A stretch of DNA of 64,000 nt from Seiridium cupressi. Its lineage: Eukaryota > Ascomycota > Sordariomycetes > Amphisphaeriales > Sporocadaceae. Position 1 is the first letter of the stretch; every line of letters starts with the position of its first letter. The stretch spans positions 1-64,000 of the forward strand of contig JARVKI010000114.1 in the NCBI GenBank assembly GCA_036674765.1, written 5' to 3'. The notes below the pieces were generated by a model. The model worked only from the letters and a program-made list of their open reading frames with translations. It made no database searches and was not told the DNA's origin. The position numbers were made by a program, and so were the translations under genes. Positions 1 through 11,708 of this stretch are shown here, one piece after another.

Positions 1-387
1 TATTTTTATTTATAATTTAAAAAGTAATTATAAAAATTATATTATAATACGCGACGTAATAATAACCGTAATTAAAATAAATTTAACCGGAAAAACTTAA
101 AAGTTTTATAATACGGGTCGATATTAAGCTTTAAAATAAACGGGTAATAAAAAGTAAGATTAAGCTTAAAAAATAAAGTTATTACGAATATAACCCATAT
201 TATAAAAGCCGGGACTACGGGATAAAACAATTAAAAACCGAGTTTAAAAAAGCTAATTAAAGGCTAGTAATTATTAACGGCCGTTAATAGGATTACAATC
301 TTACTAATAATCCTAAGGATTTAAATTATAAAGATTATAATAATTTATATAATTTATAACGAAGGATTACGCCCGATAATATAATTT

Positions 388-1290
388 AAAAATATTAATA
401 AAGGAATAAATAAATATATAACTACGGATATTTCTTATTTTATATAATTAGTTATTATTTTAATAATTAATTTAAATATTTATTTTATTTATAAATAAAG
501 CTTAAACCTTAATAATTATATTATAAATTATTTTCTCACTAAAATACTTATTACTTTTTATTTAATACTTTTTTTACGCAGTACGTATTTATTAATATAA
601 ACCTTTATAATAATATATTATTAGTTTATTTAAACCCTTAATATATTCGTTATAAAAATATTCGAATAAAATAAAATATCGAAATAAACCTTTATTAAAA
701 ATTATATATTATACTTTTTTTTATTTATAATATAAAAAGCGATTTTTAAATATTTATTTTAAAACCTAGCGAAGATGTTTATAAATAAGTTAAAATTATT
801 TTTTATAATAGTAATATTATAACGAGGAAAAAATAAAATTAATATAACGAATAAGCACTTATTTATTATTACGTTAATTTATAAGCAAAAAATTAAGTAT
901 TAATTATTATAATAATAATTAATTAAGTGTTTTAATTTATTATATAACGTTTAATTATAATAATAATATCGCATCGTAAAGGTTTACCGTTAATACGGTG
1001 GATAATTAATTAACGTAATATTATAACGAATTATACGGTCGGGTTTTTTAAATAAACCTGGAATATAAATTTAAAATGGGTTTATATTAATAAAATACGC
1101 TTATTAAAAGATAATTATATTAAGTAAAGAGTAACTAAAGTAGTTTTAAATTAATTTATAAATATAATCGTTAAAGCGTATTAAATGCTTTATTTATAAA
1201 TAAAATAAATGCTTAAATTAATTATTAAAGTAATAACTATTTATATAAAATAGGAAATCCGTTTTTAATATATTTACTTATTCCCCCACT
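388..1290. repeat. Inverted repeat pair in RIP block (arms ~388-530 and ~1145-1290)
   Basis: The arm at about 388-530 (containing aaatatataactacgga) is matched, in reverse complement, by 1145-1290. Both carry the core ttaataattaatttaaa or its complement and the neighbouring ttataaataaagc. The arms are diverged mainly by transitions. Together they bound about 900 bp and look like terminal inverted repeats of a RIP-inactivated element. The interior has no coding capacity left. Confidence 0.55.
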
Positions 1291-2060
1291 AATATTTACT
1301 TAAATTACTTACGTTAATTAGCGATTTTATACCGTTAATAGTTATATTATAAGTTTAGCTAAGACTTTTAAATCTATAAGTTTAAAGTAAATTTTTAAAT
1401 CTGCGATTCCGAAGCAGATTCCCGGATTTAACCTAGCGATTCCGGATTTATTTTAAATTACGTAAGGTTTTTATTAATTAATCCTTAGTGTATTCTAATT
1501 ATTCTACTTTAAAAGTCTTGCCATTTAATTTAATTTTATCTTCCTACGTTTTAAATTATAAAGGTATATATTTATAATAAATACTTTATAAATTAATTTT
1601 AATTTATAAAAGTTAATTATTAAGTCTCGTTTTTTAATTTAAATAACTAAGTTTATTTAGCGCTTTTTAATTTTAAAAACTATTACGTTTTAATAAAAAT
1701 ATTAAAAAGTAAAGGTAATTCGCATTAATTAATATAAAAAGTAACTTATTTATTTAAATAGCTTATTTATTTATAAAAAACGTTAATATAATTTATAATA
1801 TAATCGTTAAAGTATAATATTACGAATATAATTTAATTATACCCCGGAATGGAATAAATAATATCCCGCGGTATAATTAAATAAAGTATAGTTAATATTT
1901 AAAAACTAATTATAAATAATTATATAAAGCCGATAAGGAATTAAAGTATTAAATATTAATATAATAAAATCGGAGTTAAAGTATAAACTAATTAAAACAC
2001 GCTTAATAATAATTAAAACTATTTAAAAAAAAGGTATTAAATAAACGTAAATAAAAATTA

Positions 2061-2420
2061 GTAAAAAAATAAATAAATATATAACTACGGATATTTTTTA
2101 TATAAATAGTTATTATTTTAATAATTAATTTAAATATTTATTTTACTTATAAATAAAGTTTAAACCTTAACGATTATATTATAAATTATATTATTTAATA
2201 TCGAATATTTAATATTTACTTTAATAATATAAATCTTACGATTATATATTATCTTTAAGTTTTATTTATTAATAATATATTCGTTATATATAAACTTTAT
2301 TTATAAATAAAATAAATATTTAAATTAATTATTAAAATAATAACTATTTATATAAAAAATATTTATAATTATATATTTATTTACTCTTTTATTAATCCTT
2401 TTAAATTATACCTTTTATTA
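2061..2420. repeat. Second inverted repeat pair of the same family (arms ~2061-2190 and ~2290-2420)
   Basis: The segment 2061-2190 is a direct copy of 388-530, sharing aaatatataactacggat, gttattattttaataatt and ttataaataaag. The segment 2290-2420 is an inverted copy. Only about 100 bp separates the two arms, so this is either a deletion derivative of the longer element or a foldback arrangement. Four related arms in 2.4 kb, two in each orientation, explain why the region was a RIP target. Confidence 0.55.
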
Positions 2421-4141
2421 TAATTCTTTATCGTAAATTATAAGGATTATTATAATTTATATAATTTAACTTTTAAAATTATTATTAAAATAATAATTTT
2501 ATTAATAACTATTATCGGCTGTTTTCCGATCGCTAATTTAACTTATTTAGCTAAATTATAAAGTATTATTTATTCTATTTTAAAGTTTAATTAAATTACG
2601 TTTATAATAATTTATAAAAAGGCAGGCGCCTTTATAATCGTATACGTATCTCGTTATAAAGTTTAATATAACGTATATATATTACCTTTATCGGATTTAC
2701 TATTATAATTTTAAAAATTTAGCTGCGGAATTCTAACCGTAAGCGAACGACTCCAGGATTTAGCAAAAGCGGACTTACTTAATAGTAGATTTAAAAACCT
2801 AAAAAGAATAGCGCTTTCGTTATAATATATCGTAAAAACTAAGTTTCTTTTTTATAACCGATTATCGCGTATTTAAATCGTAAATATAATATTTTAATCC
2901 ACTTAATAATATTAAACGCTAAAAGTAAAAGTCGTAAGATAAAGCTTAAATAAAAAATTACGGGGTATATTATTAAAATGCATTTATAACCCGTTATTAA
3001 CTAATATAAATAATAAACGGTAGTTAACGATTTTTATTTTTAAATTTATATTTAACGCGATAACTCCATTTTAATTAATACCATTAATAATTATTTATAT
3101 ATATATAAATTAAATAAATCCCGTTAAATAAAATACTTTTAAATTAAGTAATTTATAATTTATTTTTTTTATAATTAAATTATTAAACCTTTTTAAATAT
3201 AACGTTTAAAACGTGTAAAAAATAAAAAGCTAAAAATGTAATCGATTTTTTTAGGTTACACTTTTATATTTTTAAAACGCAAACTTATTTAAAATCGGTT
3301 TAATTATTTTTAAAAGTAAAATTAATAAAGTTTATATTATAAAACGCTAAGTATTAACTTTTAACAAGGCTTATATTAATTAATATAATCTTTAATAATT
3401 ATACGTTTTTAATATTATATTACGTTTTATACACTTTTATTTATTTATAAATCTTTAAATTATAATACGAAGATAAAAGTAATTATAATAATTAAAAGAC
3501 GATTTAAATAAAGCTTATTAATATATAACGGAGATTTAATCGTATAATACCAGCGGTTATTAAACTTTAACCGGTTAATAACTTTAATATTTTTTAATTC
3601 TTTTTTATTACTAAATTACCATTTAACTTATTATTATTTTTTAATTTTATCGTTAATATAATAATTATAACGTATATAACCGTAATAATAACGCTTATAT
3701 TAATCGGCTACTTATTAATTTATAAAAGCGAGAGATTTTAAAGAATTAAAAATATTATCCTTATAAAGGGTATAATCTTTTTTTTTATAATTTAATCGAA
3801 TCCGGTTATTTTTATAAAAATTATTATTTTACTAATTTATTTAACTTTTATCGTAATCCTTAAAATTATTTATTATTTATATTATTACTAAAGTTTATAA
3901 AAAGGATTAATTTTTTATAATATTATTATACGAATTCGCAAAAACCCGGTATTTTCGTAAAAATAAGCTAAATTAAATCGAGTTTATTTTAAAGACTTAA
4001 TTAAAAGGATTTTAAAAAATAATAAAATAAATAATAGCGGATATACGAACCGATAAGTTATTTTTAATATTTTTAATCGAATATTAAAAAGATTATTAAG
4101 TATTAAAAGAGTTATAATAATTAAAATTCGAAGGTAACTTA

Positions 4142-4195
4142 AACGTAATAAACGTAATAAACGTAATAAACGTAATAGGCGCGATAAACGCGATA
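4142..4195. repeat. Tandem 9-bp repeat (six units)
   Basis: Six 9-bp units run head to tail: three perfect acgtaataa units, then acgtaatag, gcgcgataa and acgcgatag. The later units keep more G and C, so the array probably began as a GC-richer tandem repeat and was eroded unevenly by C-to-T change. A multiple-of-three unit could once have encoded a tripeptide repeat, but no reading frame survives. Confidence 0.7.
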
Positions 4196-6150
4196 GATTA
4201 TAAGGATTATAAAGATATTAAAAGGATCGAGGAAATTAAGGTTTAAATGCTACCGTTTAATTATACGACGTTTAAAACGGGCCTTTTATACTTTAAAAAA
4301 AAGATTATAATATATATATTAATAAACCTTATAATATATTTAAAAAAGCATTAAATATAAGGCGTAAAGTAATTAATAAAAGAGAAATATTTTTAAAAAA
4401 TAAAGTTAATTTAAAACTAACTTAGCTTTAAAAGTTATTAATACGTAATTTTAATAATAAAGTAAAAGTCGCACTTAATATAATCTAATTAAATAAGTTA
4501 TTAAGTAAAGATTTTACAAATACGGTGTTATAAAAATGAGTTAATTTTAATAGCTTTATATAATACGAAAAACTAATTTAAATTTTATAATAATATAAAA
4601 TTAAACTTTAATTAATGTTAAGATTATAAAAGAGAGTTTTTTCGTAAGAAAAACGTTTATAAATAGTTTAAAATGCATTCGAATAAAAGGTTATCTTATT
4701 ATTATAATTATTTTAATTATAATAAAAAGTATTCTTAAAAAAACGGATTATAAAGGTATAAATAAACCCGGTATTTTATTATATTTTAATAAATATTAAA
4801 TTATAATAATTATAACGAGGCTTTAAACTTAAATAATTATTAAATTAATATATTTTATTAAAAATATAAATTAATATAAGTTATTACTTTATAAATTATA
4901 ATATTACTTTTATAATTATAAACTTAACTTTATAATTATTAATATTATTATATTTAAAATATTAAATTATAATAAAGTTATAAAGCTATTAATAACTTTA
5001 TATAATAATTTATAATAACGTTAAAAAGAGAAAAGTTAAAGTAAAGGTTAATATAACTTAAAATATAATTATTATAATAAGTTTTAAAATAGTTTTTAAA
5101 ATCGATATAATATAATTTATGCGAATAGCATTAAAATGATATTAACGATAATATTAATAACGATATTTATAATAATATTTTTATTATAATAATTTCGAAG
5201 ATTATTTAAACGCCGGTAGTATTATTATTAAAATAATTAAAATATTTAAATAAATTTTATAATAATTATTAAATATTTATATAATATAATCGTTTATCTT
5301 TTTATTTAACTTAATAATTACTTTTTATTACCGTTAAATTATAAAATATATTATTAAAGTTATATTTATTTTTATTAATAATAAACAATTATAATTTATA
5401 CCGTAAAAGTCTTTTTTTTAATTAAAGTTTACCGGATCGGTTTAAAAATTATAATTAAGCATATTTAAAATTTATTAATTAATATATATTTCGTTTATAT
5501 ATACGCTGTTATTTAAAGAAATTATTTTAAATTTTAAAATTAAATTATTCTTTATTATTTTTAGTCGCTTATAACGATTAGCGAGTATTTCGATTAAAAA
5601 CTCCGGATTAAATAACGTTAATTTTTAGCTTAATTTTTAATAAGTTTATACCGTAATATAAACTTTTAAGCTATTTATAAAATTATTAAAATATAAAATA
5701 ATACTCGTTTTTATATTTCGAAAATAAAATTATCGATATTATTAATTATAATTTTAAAATATTAAAATTAAGTATACCGATTATAATATTTATAACGGCG
5801 ATATTTAACGCGTAAAATATAATTAGTTTTAATTAATATAAAGTGATAACGATAAATTAAGAGTAATAAACGTTAAAGGCTAACGTTATATTTAATAATA
5901 TAAACTTAACGACGATAATTAGGCTTATAATTAATAAAAGTAAAAAAGACTCAAAAACGTTAAATATAAAAAAAAAGTTCCACGTTTTAACTTTTAATTT
6001 ATTTAAGTTAATAACCTATTAAAAATATTTTTAGGGCTTAAAAATTATAATATAATAATAGATATTTATTAATATATCTAAATTCGGAAACGTTTAGAAC
6101 GGCTAAGGAGCCTTATAGCTTAGCTTAGTAATTTGGTTATATGTTACCGT

Positions 6151-9119
6151 ATTATAAACTATAACAAAATAAATCCATTCTTACCAGATAGATATATCCT
6201 GAAACCGCTGGATTAGTAGTTGGGTCGGTGACGACCAGCGAATCCCCGGTGTTGTATGTTTTGCCCATATTTTTGTTTTTTTTGTCTCTCTTTTCAAGAC
6301 CGTCCGTCCACCTTAGGATGCGATTGAGCTTTCCTGCGTCCATGATGTTATGTTCCTATGCCGAGTCGTTGCTCCCCAGATCCAGCGGTGATGGCGATGT
6401 CACACAACCGAGGCCCCGCTTATAGTCCCCCTACAACCGACGGATGACATTTCAGAATGAAAAGAAAGTGCGCTTGGTTGCCATTGGAAAAATGAGAGAG
6501 TCTCAATAATTTGTCTATCAACCCTATGGTCGACAATTGGCTTTAATTCCAAGGGGTTGGTACATCATGTCGGTGTATTGTTGAGAAAAACCTCTGCCGG
6601 TCTTTCTATTTGGGGCGAAGGATTTTGCTACTCGCGGGTTTGTCTCAGTTAGTCTTATAGTTTGAAATTTTTAAAAAGAAGGATCTTTTTAACTCTCTAT
6701 GCTCGCAGTCCTTGCATATATGAAATCCCAGTACAACTCTAGATAGCAGCGACATGAGCGTGTTGTTTATTTGACCGTTACTAGATTAGAGTTTTGTGCC
6801 ATGGCAAGACGCCTCTGAGCACAGTTGATCTTTGACGTGCCGTCTCTCGTTCAATGCTGTTGGCCATGCACGTCGGTGCGCCTCTTGCAGAGCCCACTCG
6901 TGATGTTGAGATAAGACTTTGCAGACATGATAGGTTTGAGTCAGCAGCACAGGGTCGCACAGGCGTATGTGACGTGTGCCAAGGAGTTGCCCGTGGGCTA
7001 TCAAGATGATTGCCCGACCTTGTATTTTTCACTATTCAAGGACAAAGTCTAGGTATCGAACTTATCATAAACTAGCTTTCGAGTGTGACAGATAACGGGG
7101 CCATCAGCTTAGCTTGGAATTTCATATACTGTCACGGTGTTCGGAAAGTGGCTTTTCCCCTCGGCTTCTTTTCTCTCTCTTTCTTCCAGGTTTGTTACAC
7201 GACTTAGACGTTTACTCTTATTCATATTCTCCTTCTTTTCGTTTGGCCCAATCAATATGCGCCAACACACACATGCGTCTGGGAGACTGTTTGGTTTCCC
7301 GCAACCGCCAGTTCATGGCGTAATACTTGCTTTTACCACCCGGTTCTTCCAAAATAATCCGGGGTTGAAGCTAGCCATCTATCCGATTAGATACAGAACA
7401 GGCATATGTTGTAGCCCTAGCTATTCAAAGCTTTCCAACTTTGTCGGTTCCCCAAGACGGCCTGAGTCGAAAGCAAGGAGGGTATTCAGCGACGCTACCT
7501 GCGACGAAAATGCCTTAGGCGTGGTGAATCCGGGGGCGTCTGAACAAACCCGCAGGCGTGACTTATGCGTTTTCAATAGGTCTTGTGAATTAACCCCGAA
7601 ATTTGCATCTTGACCCAAGAGTAAGTGGGGAGGCAACACAATGTGGTTGAAGACGGTGCGAAGATCCATTTCGGAGGTTGCCTCACCCTGACGAAAGGAC
7701 AAGGCCTGACCTCTCATGTTGTGGTATTAAGCTAAAAATTCCGACGAATGCTGCTCCTGGTCTGGAGCGCAAACAACGAAGCACTCGGACTGACTGATGA
7801 ACATCCCGCGTCAAATATAATCTCAAGTCGTCGGAGCGAGTTTGGCACAAGCATGATACAACAGTATGCACGATACCGAAGGCGCATGGCATCAGGCTCT
7901 GGCGGGGTGAGGACAAATGAGGCGACAGTCCCGATATGGACCATTGGACAGTAATCGGAAGAAGTCGCGTATCATTGGTGCCGTAGGAAAAGTGAACGTT
8001 CACGAAGCCTGTGATGTGTTCCGTGCAGTGCTTCTGCTACAAGGAATATCATCTACGAGTTTCTCGGATATAACATTGCTTGGTATTTACTGCGGTGTCA
8101 TGGAGATGTTCTCCTCCGAAGCTATGATATGAAAAGAACCACTGAATGCCGTCGAAATGCCTGCGAAATGAGGTTCTTGAGTTCAGTGTTGTTATTCGCT
8201 GCTACGGTACGTTAATTGGTCTAGGAAATAGTGCCAGGTTACCGTGCAAATCACAATGCCAAGGTGGAATAGAATCACTGTTCGCAATGAAAACAATACC
8301 CAAAATGCCCTTGCAAGGTTGAGTGACTTTGATCAAGGATGTGTGTTGACTATAACGGCGTCGTCGCACCTATAACAAGCATGGTTTGTTCGTCGGACTC
8401 AGAAAAGCGGCGCATGTGATGGTAAGCTTTGTTGACGTTCCCGTGCTGGGTAGCCGTTGTCATCGTGTGCGACCGTGGCGACAACGTGGAGAAACAACGG
8501 AAAAGCTTAATATGGCGGTTATAATTTCATAAACCAGGTTTTGGGGTGGATCGATTCGCATGATATGGGAAATTGTGAAGATGCGACGCTCGTCTGGCGG
8601 TTGCTAAGGCAGAAGGCTTCGCTGGCAACGGCGGCCAGCGCTTGGTGGGCGACGTCATTTGTCGCATGGGAGCAAGACAGGCAGCACGCTTAAAAGCAGC
8701 TGGCCGGGGTTTCAGCAGCGGGCAAAGGCCCAATCGAGCCCAGCGCCAGGGCGGCTCCAGGCCTAGAAGCGCTAACGCAGGGACCAGCGCCGGGCCCCCG
8801 GGAGGAGGGGCTCAGCTGCTTGGCTCGTGGCTCCGCCTGCTGAGATCTACCCCAGCTCGGCCAGTCGCCTTGGCGCAATCCCCCTAGCAACGGAGCCCAA
8901 GTCAACAAAAAGTCGATGGCTGGGAGACGGCCATCGTCACGACCAGAAAATGAGAAGGCTAGACCAATGACACATGCACATGGCCGGCAATCATCGATCC
9001 ATCTCCATTGTTTCTGCACCATCGACTTGCGCGCCTGAACGAAACTCACCTCCGTCCCAGCCACCGATTCGAGCCGTCCTTGCGTTATCTCTTGCCGTAC
9101 GACTGAGGAAGCAAGCTCT
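6151..9119. other. Gene-poor transition zone next to RIP block
   Basis: Base composition is normal here but I find no gene I can support. Open frames are short, overlap each other on opposite strands and resemble nothing I know, apart from a weak DUF6606-like segment on the minus strand at 7562-7717 listed separately. The part from about 8600 to 9100 is GC-richer and may belong to the upstream region of the FIG1 gene. Confidence 0.5.
7562..7717 (-). pseudogene. Possible relic of a DUF6606-type protein N-terminus
   Basis: On the minus strand about 45 residues read TVFNHIVLPPHLL followed by an Asp and then QDLLK. This resembles the opening of large fungal proteins with a DUF6606 domain, which begin with a helix-HxxLPPKLP-D pattern. 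The frame continues to 7421 but no longer looks like the family, and no further domain is found nearby. It could be a decayed fragment or chance similarity; I put the odds of a real relic below one half. Confidence 0.2.
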
Positions 9120-9659
9120 ATTCTGACCATCTCCATCCACACTGACAGATACCTCTTCTGTTTGCTCCAGCAATCTGTCTACTGCTGCCGATTTGGGAGG
9201 ACGTCTTGTCTCCTGTCTAAGTCTTCATACCTTGAGCTACCAGCCTCCCACCCTCCCACTCACTCAATCACACACACAAACCTACCTCTCTCTCTCTCTC
9301 ACACCACAAGACACTCGTTGTTGAGAACATCTGACAAACAGGAATAACGATCCGATTCTCGATAATCGACCGTGCCACCCTCTGACCTTTATACCCTCTC
9401 TCGCCAGGACAGCGCATTCCAGCGAGCGACTGCGACACCATATCAGGGAGTCTGCCGCCGCCGCCAAGCGACGACGCATTCCACCTCATCGCTAGCCGAC
9501 TCGAGACCGCATTCCAGCTACTGCTGTTGTCGCCATCGCCATACCCGACCGTCGCTCCGGTACAGCGGAGGACGGGATAGGGTTCACTTCGAATCAGAAG
9601 CTCAGGAAACTGAGCTGTGGTGGAACAAGGGACCTAAAGACACATAGAAACCCGACGCA
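9120..9659 (+). promoter_or_regulatory. FIG1 upstream/5' leader with pyrimidine-rich tract
   Basis: The 540 bases before the FIG1 start contain a strongly CT-rich stretch at about 9225-9310 (cctacctctctctctctct). Such tracts are common just upstream of transcription starts in filamentous fungi. The downstream part, to the ATG at 9660, is probably a long 5' untranslated leader. Small open frames within it could act as upstream ORFs, but nothing shows that they are translated. Confidence 0.4.
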
Positions 9660-10613
9660 ATGGCGGAAAGGTTTCAAGTCGGATGGTATCGTAAGTAGAC
9701 CTCCCCATTCTACATCCTGCATACACATCTACATGCCAGTGCATCTTGCCTAAGGAATGCTTCGTTGAGACAAAAGCTAACCATCATGCAACAGGCTGGG
9801 TGCCGTTCCTAGGATACCATCATGTATTGATGATTTTAATAGCGGTTGCCATAATCTTATTATGTAAGTCGTATGCACTTTTCTGAGCCAGCTTCAGATC
9901 TAACGTCAATCACAGCGCTTCTTCTCGCGGGTTGTTCATCATCTTCTCCATTGATACCCGACATCTTCCTACTCTCGTTGTACTACTCGCACTACACGCC
10001 AGTGCCCGACACGTCGCAAGTTGACTACAACGGTTACCAAGCAATCAGCAACATCGTGGGATCGGCACACTTGCAAGCACGTGTTGGCTACTTCGGTATC
10101 TGCGTCAACCCTGATGGTGGATCATGGCTGTGCTCAAACAACGCGACCGCCCTCGCCAACGAGGTGTCGGTAGACCAGGATCCATTGAACCTCATATGGC
10201 TTGCCTCGCAGTTCAAGGACATGATCGTGTTCCCGTACCTGATCATCATCGCAATCATCTTCGCCTTCATCTGCTTCTTACTGCTCGCAACGTTCCCTGG
10301 ATGGCACGAGGAGGACGACGAGGGCAGCGAGCGCGAGGTCAAGCCATTTCCAAGCAGGCCTGTCTCCCAAATCGCACTCGCCATCATCTTTATCGCCAGT
10401 ATATTCGTGCTGGTCTCGGTGTTGTGGCAACACACGGCATCCGTGGCCGCGAGCATCATAGCGCAAGATTTTGGGAACGGGAGTGTCTTGTCGGGAGTAG
10501 GCACGAGCGCCATGGTAATGGGCTGGTTCAGTTTCACATTACTGATCATCGTGACGATCGGTCTGCTGGTCATGATCTTGAGCATAAGAGTCCTGTCGCA
10601 AATGGTGGACTAA
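9660..10613 (+). CDS. FIG1: FIG1-family low-affinity Ca2+ influx / membrane fusion protein
   Basis: A three-exon gene (9660-9690, 9795-9863, 9916-10613) encodes 265 residues. The introns have gtaagt donors and acag acceptors. The protein has four predicted membrane spans (roughly residues 16-40, 136-160, 178-200, 222-245) and a large loop after the first. In that loop, at about 91-106, sits GYFGIC followed nine residues later by a second Cys. This matches the G-x-x-G-x-C-x(n)-C claudin-superfamily motif described for Fig1 proteins. The segment VSVLWQHTASVAASIIA before the last span is also typical. Fig1 acts in the plasma membrane in pheromone-induced low-affinity calcium uptake and cell fusion; in filamentous fungi it also affects development. 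The first ATG fits because exon 1 and 2 together give the expected first span (VPFLGYHHVLMILIAV). Confidence 0.85.
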
Positions 10614-11708
10614 TGATCTTTCTGCTTCGATTTGATTTCAGGCCAAGGGCTGGACGGAAATGTGGGTGGACGCGAACGAAATTGGACGACATAGACGGAC
10701 GGCTTCATTGTATATGACGAGAGAGTATCGCATACGGCAGGGGAAGGGATCTGCCTCGAACCGGCCTTGTTGATCAGACCTTGGATCTCGATACAGCATC
10801 GGAAAACACAAACAACAGCATATGGGACCGGAGTTAGCGAGACGGTATTTGGGTCATTTTCCGTGCCGATGTTTGAATTGCGCCCTGACCAGCCCACCGT
10901 TCCCAGTCCAGCACGGCTCGGCCTTCTGTCCTAAGCAATCGCGGTTTCCTGAGCCAGCGAGTAGGTTCATCAAGTATGATCAAGCCATAATTATGAGACG
11001 ATAACGACGAAGGACTTTTGGGATTTATGGCAGACGGGGAAATGCAGTACGAATCTGGACGCACATGTGGATATGAAATGTGTCAACCGCTTTTTTCTGA
11101 GGGGTTGTTTGTGTATAGAAATCATCATGTAATTGTTTTTGCTCGCGAAAGAACATGGTTTTTAATGGAATTTGACATTTACTCAACTCAAGCATAATGC
11201 GCGAAACCCATGGCAATTGGTAATGATCACATCTCACTTACATAGACAGAGACTTAATAGATCACTTTGATTAATCTCACGTAACTATCCCTGGACTGTA
11301 TCCAGTCTTCCTGATGCCTCCACAATTATGAGATGGGGTCGATCCATCATCGGTGCATGTAAAGAAGTGCCGATCCTCGTAGACTAACTGGGGTCTACCA
11401 TTGATACAATAAAGGCATAAGATTATGAATAATTATTATACTGCCGCCACCCAGATCAACACCCTGTTCCCCGTATGGTCTAGCGGACAATTTCTTATTA
11501 GAAACTGTCGGCTGATTAGCTACCAGGTGAGTTAGTTCTGATGAACCCAAAGTTTCTCACAGGTCGTTTGCCAGCTCAAATATTGAGAGTCCAGCTGCAG
11601 AACAACTACTGCGAGGTGATGTTAACCCTAAACTCCTTGATCAAAAAGTTACAAGTAAAGCCTCTATTATATGAAGCTGTAAATACCCATAATAGTTACA
11701 CTTGAGCG
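10614..11708. other. Intergenic, 3' ends of FIG1 and MDR pseudogene
   Basis: This is the convergent interval between FIG1 (+) and the broken MDR gene (-). It has no recognisable coding segment; the short frames present overlap on both strands. The part beyond about 11200 is somewhat AT-rich. I see no repeat or RNA gene. Confidence 0.5.

Larger units (their letters stand above)
1..6150. repeat. RIP-mutated AT-rich block
   Basis: This stretch is extremely AT-rich and has no open reading frame of useful length on either strand. TA steps dominate and CG dinucleotides survive, but CA and TG are almost missing. That is the signature expected when repeat-induced point mutation turns CpA into TpA on both strands, a process known from Pezizomycotina. 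The block must once have been repeated DNA, most likely transposons; inverted and tandem repeats can still be seen in it (388-1290, 2061-2420, 4142-4195). Normal base composition returns abruptly near 6120-6150. I could not recognise which transposon family it derives from. The left end is cut by the window. Confidence 0.9.
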
